Of a stretch of DNA of 64,000 nt, positions 36,696 to 46,194 are shown one piece after another; position 1 is the first letter of the stretch; every line of letters starts with the position of its first letter. A model generated the notes under the pieces. It did no database searches. It had not been told where the DNA came from and worked only from the letters and a program-made list of their open reading frames with translations. The stretch spans positions 52,890 through 116,889 of the forward strand of contig NZ_PVXL01000043.1 in the NCBI RefSeq assembly GCF_002995805.1, read 5' to 3'. Origin of the DNA: Neomoorella stamsii. GTDB lineage: Bacteria > Bacillota > DSM-521 > Neomoorellales > Neomoorellaceae. A program made the position numbers and the translations under genes.

Positions 36696-38006
36696 TTAGT
36701 CCTTTTGCCAGTCGGCCCGTTCATCGTTGGGCGTTGACTCCAAAGCAGGTTTCTTGTCCAGCTTCACCATTTCCTTCTGGTTGCCGGGTCTCTGTCCTGC
36801 TTCCCTGGTCAACAAAGGCCTCCTTGACCGCCGCCAGCCCAGTAAATTGACCCACTCTATCGAAGTAAACTGCTTAAGTCGGGCCACGGCCTTTTCCCAA
36901 CTTCCGGTAGAAATAATTAGGAAAGCGCCGCCGCCAAGGGCGAAAGCCAGGATAACAAAGAGGACTCCCTTCCAGTCGGCAGTAGTGCTGGGAGTCCGGG
37001 CGGCCGTGGGCCGGGCCGCCACCCCCAGGACAGGAGGCACGACGTCGGCAAAGAGAGTTGCCCCTCGTTCGGCTTCAGCCAGGGTGTTGGTATGGGTACC
37101 GACTTCCAGGAGCATGGCCCGGGGTGAAAGGTCCTGGTTATAGCTGCCGGCACCGATGAAAATCCCCCTGATCAATCCCGGGTACCTGGCATCTGCTGCA
37201 GCCTTAAGCCGCTTGGCAAAATCCAGGTTGGCACTCATATTCTGATTCTCCCGGCCGACGACCAGACGGATCATACTTACATCCTGGCCATTAATGGTGC
37301 GGCGGTAAAAGGTGGGGTCAGGTACGCCGTCCCGGTGCAGGTCAAAGATGGCTGCCGCTCCCTTTTGCAGTAAACCCATGGCTGTACGGCGGGAGCGCCG
37401 GTAGGACGCGTCATCATGGGGAGCATGGGAAGTCTGGTCTTCTATTACAGTTAAGCCCAGGCTGCGCAGGCGGTTGGCAAAGACCGTACCAACCTGCAGG
37501 ATACCGCCGCGGCCGGGTATACTCTCTGTACCCTGGCTGGGTACATAGGATTCATCATCATGGGAATGGTAAACGCCGATTACCTGGCTGCCTCCGGCCT
37601 GAACCGGGACAGTTGCCCCGGCCGGAACAGCAACCTCTCCTCCCGCCTGGGAAAGTTGCTCTATACCTATTTCCCGGCAGATAGCCTTGTTGCCTTCAAC
37701 GCGAATTACCTTATAACGACGATTGTCGGCGGCAATAAACTCATCGTTAATGTAAACCCGGCGGGCCATCATATCCAGGACCCGGCCCTGTTCGTCAACT
37801 AAAATGGAATACTGGCCTTCGGTATGAGTTTTGCTTATTAAGTTGGCCAGGCTAAACACCCTGGTGACAGCTCCCCGCCGGTTTTCCTGGAAGGTAAGGG
37901 CACCCACCAGGGCTAAGGCAAAGACCAGAAGGATTAATCCACCCCGTAAACTATGGGACCGGCTTAATTTATTCACCCTGTTCACCACCGTTATCCTTTG
38001 TATCAT
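36696..38006 (-). CDS. spoIIP: stage II sporulation protein P (spore peptidoglycan hydrolase)
   Basis: 436 residues. A membrane anchor lies at residues 22-42 (GGLILLVFALALVGALTF), then the amidase/endopeptidase domain: GVYHSHDDESYVPSQGTESI near residue 145, FDLHRDGVPDPTFYRR near 220, and MLLEVGTHTNTLAEAERGA near 300. His and Glu of these motifs bind zinc. A second hydrophobic segment sits near residue 345. It works with SpoIID in septal peptidoglycan removal during engulfment. ATG 38006 overlaps the upstream gene by 38 bp; a GTG at 37988 behind AAAGGA is an alternative. Confidence 0.93.
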   Translation of the reverse strand: MIQRITVVNRVNKLSRSHSLRGGLILLVFALALVGALTFQENRRGAVTRVFSLANLISKTHTEGQYSILVDEQGRVLDMMARRVYINDEFIAADNRRYKVIRVEGNKAICREIGIEQLSQAGGEVAVPAGATVPVQAGGSQVIGVYHSHDDESYVPSQGTESIPGRGGILQVGTVFANRLRSLGLTVIEDQTSHAPHDDASYRRSRRTAMGLLQKGAAAIFDLHRDGVPDPTFYRRTINGQDVSMIRLVVGRENQNMSANLDFAKRLKAAADARYPGLIRGIFIGAGSYNQDLSPRAMLLEVGTHTNTLAEAERGATLFADVVPPVLGVAARPTAARTPSTTADWKGVLFVILAFALGGGAFLIISTGSWEKAVARLKQFTSIEWVNLLGWRRSRRPLLTREAGQRPGNQKEMVKLDKKPALESTPNDERADWQKD

Positions 38007-38715
38007 GTTTGTTAGCTGTTAAAGGTTTTAATGATGGTCCCTGTAAGCTGGACAGTAAGGAACGGGAATGGCCGGTCGTTTCCGGGCCACCCTGGACCCT
38101 TTCCCGCACTTCACCGATTAACTCGGCCAGGAGCACGGCCACAACGGCGGCCATAAAGGTAACATCGATAATGCCAGCCCCACCGAAGGCTACCGTTCCC
38201 CTTAACCCCCGGCTCAGGTAGAAAAAGAGGTCGACGACATCCAGCAGCAGCACTCCCAGAATGGCACCAACAAAGGCTGCCCGGCGGGAGCGGCCCACCA
38301 GGTAGGCGACTACACCGGCGATGAGGGGATAATAGTAAAGGGGGTCCAGGAGGCTAAGGCCGTAAACATTCCAGGCTTCCCGGCCCCGGGTAACTAGGCT
38401 GATGCCAAAAAGTACGGCAGCGGTAATTACTGCCCCCAGCAAAGCTCGCCCTACTTCCCGTGCGGTTCCGGCCCGGTACAAGACGTAGATGGCCAGGCCA
38501 AAGGGTATCAGGCCACCCCCGACATTAACAGAAGTAACTACTCGCCCGCTAGATATAGGGATATTGATAAAGCTCCCGACAATCATAGCGACAATGAGGG
38601 CCAGAGCAGCCCGGTCGCTTAAATAAAGGCGGTCCAGGACCCTGTGGGCCAAGCCAAAATAGACCAGGCCAAAGACAATGACTAAAAGTAAAACACCAAT
38701 GGTATATCCCGTCAT
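37969..38715 (-). CDS. DUF1614 family membrane protein (second copy)
   Basis: 248 residues, six or more hydrophobic segments from residue 5 to 200, then a soluble tail of about 50 residues. It shares GSFINIPIS (near residue 48) and GGAGIIDVTFMAAVVAVLLA (near 178) with the protein at 18619, and lies directly before spoIIP. Function unknown; the position suggests expression with spoIIP in sporulating cells. Confidence 0.78.
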   Translation of the reverse strand: MTGYTIGVLLLVIVFGLVYFGLAHRVLDRLYLSDRAALALIVAMIVGSFINIPISSGRVVTSVNVGGGLIPFGLAIYVLYRAGTAREVGRALLGAVITAAVLFGISLVTRGREAWNVYGLSLLDPLYYYPLIAGVVAYLVGRSRRAAFVGAILGVLLLDVVDLFFYLSRGLRGTVAFGGAGIIDVTFMAAVVAVLLAELIGEVRERVQGGPETTGHSRSLLSSLQGPSLKPLTANKHDTKDNGGEQGE

Positions 38716-38787
38716 GATTAATCACCTTCCAGGGTTAGATTTCCCCGTCAGGTAAGAAATATACCGCGACCGGCCGGGAGATAAAAA

Positions 38788-38814
38788 ATCCACCGTCAAT
38801 AATGGACGGTGGAT
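38788..38814 (-). terminator. terminator after fni
   Basis: On the minus strand ATCCACCGTC and GACGGTGGAT pair around 7 nt, followed by TTTTTTATC. It closes the ispH/rpsA-fni unit. Confidence 0.94.
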
Positions 38815-38888
38815 CTGGTGTTGAATAGGCCCCGCACTGCTCAGAAGGACCACAGAGTGTTTGGTACCCACGAGATAATGCCTGCTCC

Positions 38889-39926
38889 CTACCGGCGCTG
38901 GATACCTTCCAGCCAGGCTTTTGTCCGCCCGGTAATGACCAGTGGTTTAGATGCCAGTTCCGCCGGGGTGGCGCAACCAGTTAAAAGGCAAATGCGTTTT
39001 AAATCTTCCTGCCAGCTGAAAATCTCCTGCGCCAGGGCCTCTTCACCCCGCTCCAGGAGAATTTTTAAGAAATGGCCGGCTGCACCAACAATTTTCGCAC
39101 CCAGGGCCAGGGCCCGGGCGGCATCCAGGGCACTGCGGATACCGCCGGTGGCTACAATCTCCACCGGCAGGCCCAGTTCCTTAACTTCCAGGATACTTAC
39201 CGCCGTGGGCAGGCCCCACTGGGCCAGGGCCGCAATCTGGCGGTCCCGGCGCTTATTTTCAATAGCGGCAAAATCAGTCCCGCCGCGGCCGCCGACATCC
39301 AGGATACGGACACCAGCATGATATAGCTGTAATGCTGCTTCCCGGGACAGGCCAAAGCCCACTTCTTTAGCAATAACGGGTACGTCCAGGGAGTTTACCA
39401 TGGCCTGGATATTCTCCAGCCAGCCCCGGAAGGAACGGTCGCCCTCCGGCATGACCAGTTCCTGGGCAGCATTGAGGTGTACCTGTAAACCGTCGGCAGC
39501 GATCATGGCTACCGCTTCCCGGGCAGCGTCTGGGGAATTACCGGCCCCCAGATTGGCCAGGATTAAGCCTTCCGGATTTTCCCGGCGGGTAATGGCGAAA
39601 CTTTCTACCCAGGCTTTATTTTCTATGGCTGCCTTCTGGGAGCCTACGGCCAGGGCGATGCCAGTTCGCCGGGCCACCCTGGCCAGGGCGGCATTGATGG
39701 TCTTTGTTTCGGGAGGGCCGCCCGTAAGGGCATTAATAATAAAAGGGGCGGCCAGGGTTTTCCCCAGCCACCGGCAGCTAAGATCAATATCCATCCAGTC
39801 GAGTTCCGGCAGGGCCTGGTGGATTAAATGGACATCCTCCAGGCCGCTGGTGCCGCTACAGTCTTGCTGGAATAAACGCAGGTGCTCCAGCTTGCGCTGG
39901 CCCCTCCCCGCGATAGTCTCTGGCAT
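38889..39926 (-). CDS. fni: type 2 isopentenyl-diphosphate delta-isomerase (FMN)
   Basis: 345 residues. RGQRKLEHLRL at the start, APFIINALTGGPPETKTINA near residue 65, the Gln-bearing LQVHLNAAQELVMPEGDRSF near 150, VGFGLSREAALQLYHAGV near 195 and VATGGIRSALDAARALALGA near 255 (FMN phosphate site). It interconverts IPP and DMAPP in the cytoplasm. It lies 19 bp after the IspH-S1 fusion gene, whose IspH part makes the same two compounds, so the two act in one pathway. Confidence 0.95.
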   Translation of the reverse strand: MPETIAGRGQRKLEHLRLFQQDCSGTSGLEDVHLIHQALPELDWMDIDLSCRWLGKTLAAPFIINALTGGPPETKTINAALARVARRTGIALAVGSQKAAIENKAWVESFAITRRENPEGLILANLGAGNSPDAAREAVAMIAADGLQVHLNAAQELVMPEGDRSFRGWLENIQAMVNSLDVPVIAKEVGFGLSREAALQLYHAGVRILDVGGRGGTDFAAIENKRRDRQIAALAQWGLPTAVSILEVKELGLPVEIVATGGIRSALDAARALALGAKIVGAAGHFLKILLERGEEALAQEIFSWQEDLKRICLLTGCATPAELASKPLVITGRTKAWLEGIQRR

Positions 39927-39944
39927 CCCCTTACGCCTCGCGTT

Positions 39945-42146
39945 TCATTTTGCCTCTTCAAAAAGCTCCCCAAACAGGTCACCCAGTTTAACACCGCTGT
40001 CATCATGGCTTTCCTGGAGTTTTTCCACCTGCCTGGGCTGCTTTTTGGCCTTGTCCCGGAGAGCCTGGCGGAGACTCAGGCTCATGCGATGGGCTTCCTT
40101 GTCTACCCCCAGGACTTTAACCGGGATGACCTCTCCTGCGTTCACCACATCCTCAGGTTTTTCCACGTGACGGTCGGCCAGCTGGGAGATATGCACCAGG
40201 CCCTCAATACCCGGTTCGACTTCCACAAAGGCGCCAAAGGGGGCCAGGCGCAAAACTTTACCTTCTACAACCGTCCCCACCGGATAACGCTCGGCAGCCG
40301 TATCCCACGGATTGGGCAGGAGTTGTTTGCGACCTAGGGAAACTTTGCCTTCTTCCCTATCGATACCCAGGATTTTTACTTCGATTTCCTGGCCTTCCGC
40401 CAGGGCATCCCGGGGATGTTCCACCCGGCCCCAGGAAATTTCTGAGACATGGAGGAGGCCATCAACACCGCCCAGGTCGACAAAGGCGCCAAAGTTGGTC
40501 AGCCGCCGGACTACGCCTTTACGGACCTGGCCTATCTCCAGGCTGTCCCAGGTAGCCTGGCGTTGTTTTTCATACTCTTCTTCCAGGATGGCCTTCTGGG
40601 AAAGGACAACTTTATTCTTGCTGCGGTCCAGTTCGATAACCCGCAGGCGTAAAGTTTTACCCAGGTAGGCGTTTAAATCTTCAACGTAACCCCTTTCTAT
40701 GAGGGAAGCGGGGATGAAGCCCCTGACGCCTACATCGACCAGTAAGCCGCCTTTAACTACTTCGATAACTTCGCCCTGGAGTTCAGCGCCGCTGGCCAGG
40801 TATTCCTCCAGCTTCTCCCAGGCAGCCCGGCGGTCGGCGCGGCGCTTGGATAAAACGGGATGGCCTTCCTCGTTTTCGGGCTTTAAAACCATGACATTGA
40901 TGGTATCGCCTACGGCTACTACTTCACGGGGGTCGCTTATATTACGGTGCGAGAGTTCATTTAAAGGAATAATCCCCTCGCACTTACCCCCTACATCCAC
41001 CAGGACCTCATTATCGTTGACCTGGACTACTGTACCTGTGACAATACTGCCCCGACGCAGTTCAGGCATTTTTGCTTCCATTTGTTGCATTTCATTTTTC
41101 TGTTCTTCTTGCTGTTCTCCGGGAGCAGCAGGTTCCTCAATTGCCGGTTCTGCCGGGCCGGCTACGGCTCCTGCTGCTACCGCGGTGTCCTCTGCCTCTG
41201 CAGTTGGAACGTCAGGACTGGCTTCCGGTTCCACCTCAATCTCGTTATTTTCCCCGGCCGGCGCAAAGTCGGCCCCTTCCGGTGCCTTTACCGGTTCCTT
41301 TTCGTCTTCTGGAAACATTACCTTTTCCTCTTCAGCCAGCATTACTACTACCTCCTCAATAATCCACGCTGGGGTCGAAGCGCCACCTGTGACCCCGACC
41401 CTCCGGGCATTTATAAACCACTGGCGACACAACTCCCCGGCCCTTTCCACGTGGTAGGTCGGCGTCCCCGTAGCCCGGCAGAGTTCTGCCAGGTGGCGGG
41501 TATTGGCGCTCTCCTTACCGCCGACTACCACCATTACGTCTACCTGGCGCGCAAGGTTAACTGCTGCTTCCTGGCGCTGGCGGGTAGCCTGGCAAACGGT
41601 ATTGTGTACTACCAGAGTATCCGTATTGGAACGTAAAGCAGCGGCAACTTCCTTCAGCTTCTCCTCCGGCTGGGTGGTCTGGGCTAAAACCGCCCGCCGG
41701 GGGTGAAATGGCAGGTTTGCTGCTGCTTCTTTATGGGGAACTACTACTGCCCCTGGACCGGCCCAGCCGAGCAACCCTTTAACCTCGGGGTGTCCAGGAT
41801 CACCTACAATTATTACCTGGTAACCTTCACCAGCCAGTTTCCTGGCCAAGCGCTGGGCCCGGGCTACGTAGGGGCAGGTAGCGTCGATAATCTCCAGGCC
41901 CTTTTCCCGGGCCGCGGCTAAAATTTCTGGCGTCACGCCGTGGGAACGAATTAATACCCGGCCGCTATCTACTTCTTCCAGGGAATTTACTGGGTGGACA
42001 CCTTCCCTGGCCAGCTGTTCCACTACCTGCCGGTTATGGATTAGGGCCCCCAGGGAGGCGACTGGTTTGGGAGCCTCCCTGGCTTGTTTTACGGCCCGCG
42101 TGACGCCAAAACAAAAACCTGCATAATCAGCTACAATCACATCCAC
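39945..42146 (-). CDS. ispH: IspH-ribosomal protein S1 fusion
   Basis: 733 residues. Residues 1-280 are 4-hydroxy-3-methylbut-2-enyl diphosphate reductase: GFCFGVTRAV (Cys12), IDATCPYVARAQ and VHNTVCQATRQRQEA carry the three Fe-S Cys, with TGGASTPAWIIEEV. Residues 285-365 are a Glu/Pro/Ala-rich linker. Residues 370-700 hold four S1 RNA-binding repeats (GTVVQVNDNEVLVDVGGKCE; GEVIEVVKGGLLVDVGVRGF; KGVVRRLTNFGAFVDLGGVDG; GKVLRLAPFGAFVEVEPGIEG). Such fusions are known in clostridia. The same protein thus serves isoprenoid synthesis and translation. Confidence 0.95.
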   Translation of the reverse strand: MDVIVADYAGFCFGVTRAVKQAREAPKPVASLGALIHNRQVVEQLAREGVHPVNSLEEVDSGRVLIRSHGVTPEILAAAREKGLEIIDATCPYVARAQRLARKLAGEGYQVIIVGDPGHPEVKGLLGWAGPGAVVVPHKEAAANLPFHPRRAVLAQTTQPEEKLKEVAAALRSNTDTLVVHNTVCQATRQRQEAAVNLARQVDVMVVVGGKESANTRHLAELCRATGTPTYHVERAGELCRQWFINARRVGVTGGASTPAWIIEEVVVMLAEEEKVMFPEDEKEPVKAPEGADFAPAGENNEIEVEPEASPDVPTAEAEDTAVAAGAVAGPAEPAIEEPAAPGEQQEEQKNEMQQMEAKMPELRRGSIVTGTVVQVNDNEVLVDVGGKCEGIIPLNELSHRNISDPREVVAVGDTINVMVLKPENEEGHPVLSKRRADRRAAWEKLEEYLASGAELQGEVIEVVKGGLLVDVGVRGFIPASLIERGYVEDLNAYLGKTLRLRVIELDRSKNKVVLSQKAILEEEYEKQRQATWDSLEIGQVRKGVVRRLTNFGAFVDLGGVDGLLHVSEISWGRVEHPRDALAEGQEIEVKILGIDREEGKVSLGRKQLLPNPWDTAAERYPVGTVVEGKVLRLAPFGAFVEVEPGIEGLVHISQLADRHVEKPEDVVNAGEVIPVKVLGVDKEAHRMSLSLRQALRDKAKKQPRQVEKLQESHDDSGVKLGDLFGELFEEAK

Positions 42147-42246
42147 TAAAGCTCTTCTCCTGGATCAGGGCTAAAATTTAGTTTGCTAATTCCAGCCAAA
42201 CATTATTTACATTTCGCGAAAAAGGCGCAAAATCCTGCCTGCCATT

Positions 42247-42270
42247 AAAAAAAGCTGGCCTTAAGCCAGC
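42247..42270 (-). terminator. terminator at the end of plsC
   Basis: On the minus strand GCTGGC and GCCAGC pair across the plsC stop codon and are followed by seven T. It separates plsC from the ispH/rpsA gene. Confidence 0.88.
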
Positions 42271-42839
42271 ATTTTGGCTACTGCCTGGTAAGCGGCAACC
42301 GTCAGGTCCTGGACCTGCTGGGGTGTACTTGGACCTGCAGTCTCAAATTTTAAAGGCTGGCCGATGATCACTTTAATCCTGCCGCCACGAAAGACTCTAT
42401 TGGTATTTTTTACGGCCACCGGCAGTAAGGGGGCACCGGTTTTCAAGGCCAGCAGGGCGGCGCCATGCTGGAAAGGGAGCAGCCGGCCGTCCTTGCTGCG
42501 GGTGCCTTCGGGAAACATGCCGAGGACCTGGCCGTCATGGAGGACCTCCAGGGCTGCTTTTAAAGCCGCCCGGTCGGAACGCCCCCGGCGGACGGGGAAG
42601 GCGTGCAGCCCCGTGATAATCCAGTTAACTATGGGAATATGGAAAAGTTCTTCCTTGGCCATAAAGCGCACCGTCCGGGGGGCAGCCACGCCGACTGCCA
42701 CCGGGTCCAGGTAGGAAATATGATTAGCAATGACAATAACCGGTCCCTCAAGGGGGAAGTTTTCCCGTCCCTGAACTTCCCAGCGGCAGAAGAAGCGCAA
42801 GAAGAGATAACAGACAAATTTAGCGAACTGGTAAAACAC
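42261..42839 (-). CDS. plsC: 1-acyl-sn-glycerol-3-phosphate acyltransferase
   Basis: 192 residues. The catalytic NHxxxxD motif is seen in VIANHISYLDPVAVG near residue 38, then FPVRRGRSDRAALKAALEVL and FPEGTRSKDGRLLPFQHGAA near residue 110 (FPEGTR glycerol-phosphate motif). A short hydrophobic N-terminus (FVCYLFLRFF) anchors it. It makes phosphatidic acid from the product of PlsY. It lies about 105 bp after cmk; that gap shows no other gene. Confidence 0.93.
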   Translation of the reverse strand: MFYQFAKFVCYLFLRFFCRWEVQGRENFPLEGPVIVIANHISYLDPVAVGVAAPRTVRFMAKEELFHIPIVNWIITGLHAFPVRRGRSDRAALKAALEVLHDGQVLGMFPEGTRSKDGRLLPFQHGAALLALKTGAPLLPVAVKNTNRVFRGGRIKVIIGQPLKFETAGPSTPQQVQDLTVAAYQAVAKMLA

Positions 42840-42944
42840 TTGGAGGACTCCCCTGAAAATGTAACTTTGTTGCTTCGCCTGGGCCGCTTAAACCGCTCCG
42901 TAGAAACTCGCTCGTCCAAACAAAAGCCAGCCTTATTCCTTTTT

Positions 42945-43652
42945 TCATGGTTTGCTTGCGGGGGCATTAACCCCATGAGGGACCTGGATTAGATCCAGCA
43001 TTTTAGCCACTACTTCTGTAACTTTCATATTAGTGGTATCAATGATCACGGCGTCGGGCGCTGGCTGCAAGGGGTCAACTTCACGCTGGCTATCCTGGGC
43101 ATCCCGCCGGCGGATTTCTTCCTTTATGGTTTCCAGGTCTACCGGCCGGCCAGAAGCTATGAGTTCCTGGTAACGCCGCCGCGCCCTCTCTTCCAGGGAA
43201 GCCGTCAGGAAAAACTTGTAAGGCGCTTCCGGCAAAACATTGGTCCCGATATCGCGGCCGTCCATGACCACCCGGTTGGAGGTGGCCATCTGCCGCTGTA
43301 GCTCCACCAGCCGCCGCCGCACCCCTGGGACCCGGGCGACGGTAGACACATGGTGGGAAACAGTTTCCTGCCGGATGGCCGCGGTAATTTCCTCGCTATC
43401 GCAGTAAACCTTCACTGTGCCAGCAGCCGTATTTTCCAGCCTGATAGTAGTTGCCTCTGCCAGGGCAACCAGTTGCCGGTCGTCGGCCAGGTCTATCCCC
43501 TGGTGCAGGGCCTTCCAGGTCAGGGCCCGGTACATGGCCCCGGTGTCGATGTATAGATAACCCAGTTTTTGCGCCAGGAGCCTGGCTACTGTGCTTTTAC
43601 CGGCCCCGGCCGGGCCGTCGATGGCTACGTTACCGTGCAATTTATTCCTCAC
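42945..43652 (-). CDS. cmk: cytidylate kinase
   Basis: About 235 residues. P-loop VAIDGPAGAGKSTVARLLAQ near the start, YIDTGAMYRALTWKALHQG, VVMDGRDIGTNVLPEAPYKF near residue 125 and RRRDAQDSQREVDPLQPAPD near 175. It phosphorylates CMP/dCMP. GTG 43652 overlaps the aroA stop; a TTG at 43643, 6 nt after GAGG, is an alternative. A cmk-plsC-ispH-rpsA order is common in Firmicutes. Confidence 0.93.
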   Translation of the reverse strand: MRNKLHGNVAIDGPAGAGKSTVARLLAQKLGYLYIDTGAMYRALTWKALHQGIDLADDRQLVALAEATTIRLENTAAGTVKVYCDSEEITAAIRQETVSHHVSTVARVPGVRRRLVELQRQMATSNRVVMDGRDIGTNVLPEAPYKFFLTASLEERARRRYQELIASGRPVDLETIKEEIRRRDAQDSQREVDPLQPAPDAVIIDTTNMKVTEVVAKMLDLIQVPHGVNAPASKP

Positions 43653-44959
43653 TCTTCTTCCCTGACTTCTACCCCCAGCCGGGCCAGGTCGGCGACAAAA
43701 TGGGGGTAAGAAATGGCCATACATTCAGCGCCCTTGATTACCGTTGGCCCTTCGGCCACCAGGGCGGCTACTGCCAGGGCCATTCCCAGGCGGTGATCGC
43801 CGTGACTGTCCACCACCGTTCCCTGGAGGCGGCCCCCTTTAACCCCTTTAATCAGGAAACCATCGGGCCGTGCCTGGATATTGGCGCCCATCCTGTCCAG
43901 CTCGCGGGCCACCATAGTGATGCGGTCGCTCTCCTTCACCTTCAGTTCTGCTGCGTCGCGGATTACCGTTTCCCCTTCGGCCAGGGCGGCCGCCACTGCC
44001 AGGACTGGTATTTCATCAATGAGGCGGGGAATGAGTTCGCCGCCCATCTCCACACCCCGGAGGCCGCTGGAGGTTGCCTGGATATCACCGACCGGCTCGC
44101 CGCCGCTCTCGCCCCGGGGCATTACCGATATTTGCGCCCCCATGGACAGCAGTACATCCAGGATGCCGGTGCGGGTGGGGTTTAAATTTACATTTTCCAG
44201 GGTGATACTGGCCCGGGGATGGATACACCCGGCTACCAGGAAAAAAGCCGCTGCCGAAATATCCCCTGGAACGCTGATGGTTAATGGCTTAAGGGGCTTC
44301 TGGCCTGCGATCCTGACAGCCAGCCCTTCGACCTTGATAGCAGCCCCGGCTGCTTTGAGCAGGCGCTCACTGTGATCCCGTGAGCGGCAGGGTTCAATAA
44401 TAACCGTCTCCCCGGGGGCAAAAAGGCCGGCCAGGAGCAGGGCCGATTTTACCTGGGCACTGGCCACCGGCAGGGTATAGGTAAGGGGTTGCAGGTTACC
44501 ACCCTGGATACTTAAGGGGGCCAGTTCCCCGCCCTGGCGTCCCCAGATCCTGGCCCCCATGGCCGCAAGGGGCCGGGTCACCCGGCCCATGGGCCGCCGG
44601 CGCAGGGAGGCGTCGCCAGTAATCACGCTATAAAAGGGCTGCCCGGCCAGCACCCCCAGGAGGAGGCGCATGGTGGTACCCGAATTGCCGGCATCGAGGA
44701 TCGCTTCCGGCTCTTGCAAGGAAGCCATCCCATCACCCCGGACAACTACCCGGCCTTCGTGGGGGCCATCGATATCTACTCCCAGGGCCCTGAGACATTT
44801 TAAAGTGCTGAGGCAGTCGGCTCCCTCCAGGAAACCCTCGATAATTGTTGTCCCTGCGGCCAGGGCCCCGATGATGGCCGCCCGGTGGGAAATGGATTTA
44901 TCCCCCGGCGGTCTTAAACTTCCCGCCAGGGATGGCGGCGGCTTGATAATAAGCTGCAT
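43649..44959 (-). CDS. aroA: 3-phosphoshikimate 1-carboxyvinyltransferase (EPSP synthase)
   Basis: 436 residues. PPGDKSISHRAAIIGALAAG near residue 18 is the phosphoenolpyruvate/S3P site; LDAGNSGTTMRLLLGVLAGQ near residue 88 and SLRRRPMGRVTRPLAAMGA near 118 follow; LIDEIPVLAVAAALAEGETV near 315 holds the catalytic Asp/Glu. Penultimate step to chorismate. It follows tyrA by 59 bp within the aromatic amino-acid block. Confidence 0.96.
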   Translation of the reverse strand: MQLIIKPPPSLAGSLRPPGDKSISHRAAIIGALAAGTTIIEGFLEGADCLSTLKCLRALGVDIDGPHEGRVVVRGDGMASLQEPEAILDAGNSGTTMRLLLGVLAGQPFYSVITGDASLRRRPMGRVTRPLAAMGARIWGRQGGELAPLSIQGGNLQPLTYTLPVASAQVKSALLLAGLFAPGETVIIEPCRSRDHSERLLKAAGAAIKVEGLAVRIAGQKPLKPLTISVPGDISAAAFFLVAGCIHPRASITLENVNLNPTRTGILDVLLSMGAQISVMPRGESGGEPVGDIQATSSGLRGVEMGGELIPRLIDEIPVLAVAAALAEGETVIRDAAELKVKESDRITMVARELDRMGANIQARPDGFLIKGVKGGRLQGTVVDSHGDHRLGMALAVAALVAEGPTVIKGAECMAISYPHFVADLARLGVEVREEE

Positions 44960-45018
44960 TCTTTTCCTCCTGATTCCCCTTCCAAACTACCAGGAATATC
45001 TACCGGTGTCAAGCCGTT

Positions 45019-46194
45019 TTACAACACCCGGGCATTAATCCCTTTGCTTTGTAATATTTCCAGGGCTTTTGAGGCAGCGGCGGCTGTGGTAAAGCCCAGG
45101 CGGATGCTGCCTCCTTCCCCCTCCCGCACCCGGAGGATTTCGATGTCAATAATATTAATACCGGCATTGCCCAGGACCGAAGCCATACCGCCAATAACCC
45201 CCGGCTGGTCGGGGACGGTAACCACCAGTTCATGGAGGGCGGGCAGCAGGCCTTTTTGCCGCACCGGCACCTGGGCCCTTAAAGAGCGGGCCTGTTGTAA
45301 TGCAGCCTCCAGGTCCTCGCCATCACCACGGACAATCATCCCCTCCAGGGCTTCCACCTGGCGGCGCCAGCATTTTAACAAAGTAAGAATAGCCTGGCGG
45401 TTGTGGAGAAAAATATCCCGCCACATGACCGGGTCCCCCGCAGCGATGCGGGTTGTATCCCGGAACCCCCCGGCAGCCAACATCAGGGCCAGGGGATGCT
45501 CCCGGGAAAGAATGCCAGCAGTTTGCATCAGGCTGACGGCTAAGAGATGGGGTAAATGGCTGATCCCGGCCACCACCAGGTCGTGCTCCTCCGGATCCAG
45601 GGTCATAACCCTTGAGCCCATCACCTGAAACAACTCTTCCAGGCGTTGCAAGGCCCCGGCATCGGTGGCCGGGGTCGGCGTTAATACATAGACGGCATTT
45701 TCCAGGAGATAGCGGTCGGCGGCCTTGATGCCGGCCCGCTCGGATCCGGCCATGGGATGGCCGCCGACATAAAAGGCCCGGGGCTGAAGAATACTTTCCA
45801 GTTCCCGGACAACGGCTCCTTTGACGCTGCCGGTGTCGGTAACAATGGTCCCAGGCGCCAAGGCCGGGGCGATGGCCCCGGCCACCTGGCTTAAGGCCCC
45901 TACCGGTACGGCCAGAATTACTACCTCAGCCCCAGCGACGGCTTCCTCCGGGCAGGTAGCCTGGTGGTTGATGGCACCAAGTTGCATGGCTGCCTGGATG
46001 GCCTCAACCTCGCGGTCATATCCCGCCACTTCCCGGGCCAGGCCTCCCTGCAGCAGGGCCAGGCCCAGGGAACCCCCCATGAGGCCCAGGCCGATAATGG
46101 CCACTCTTTCAACCAGAGGACCGGCTCGTTTGTTACTATTTATTTCCTTTGCTGGCGGTGGGGCAACCGGAACCGGACCCGGAACTAGCTGCAA
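45019..46194 (-). CDS. tyrA: prephenate dehydrogenase with ACT domain
   Basis: 391 residues starting at TTG 46194, which overlaps the pheA stop and follows GGGGGGAAA. After a Pro-rich first 28 residues the NAD fold begins (VAIIGLGLMGGSLGLALLQG). The catalytic His region is FYVGGHPMAGSERAGIKAAD near residue 140. Residues 315-385 form an ACT domain (VVTVPDQPGVIGGMASVLGN) for tyrosine feedback. It converts prephenate to 4-hydroxyphenylpyruvate. Confidence 0.95.
   Translation of the reverse strand: MQLVPGPVPVAPPPAKEINSNKRAGPLVERVAIIGLGLMGGSLGLALLQGGLAREVAGYDREVEAIQAAMQLGAINHQATCPEEAVAGAEVVILAVPVGALSQVAGAIAPALAPGTIVTDTGSVKGAVVRELESILQPRAFYVGGHPMAGSERAGIKAADRYLLENAVYVLTPTPATDAGALQRLEELFQVMGSRVMTLDPEEHDLVVAGISHLPHLLAVSLMQTAGILSREHPLALMLAAGGFRDTTRIAAGDPVMWRDIFLHNRQAILTLLKCWRRQVEALEGMIVRGDGEDLEAALQQARSLRAQVPVRQKGLLPALHELVVTVPDQPGVIGGMASVLGNAGINIIDIEILRVREGEGGSIRLGFTTAAAASKALEILQSKGINARVL

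Noticed and set aside
42840..42944. Small gene between plsC and cmk
   Set aside because: Open frames there run through plsC and lack a ribosome site or family features.
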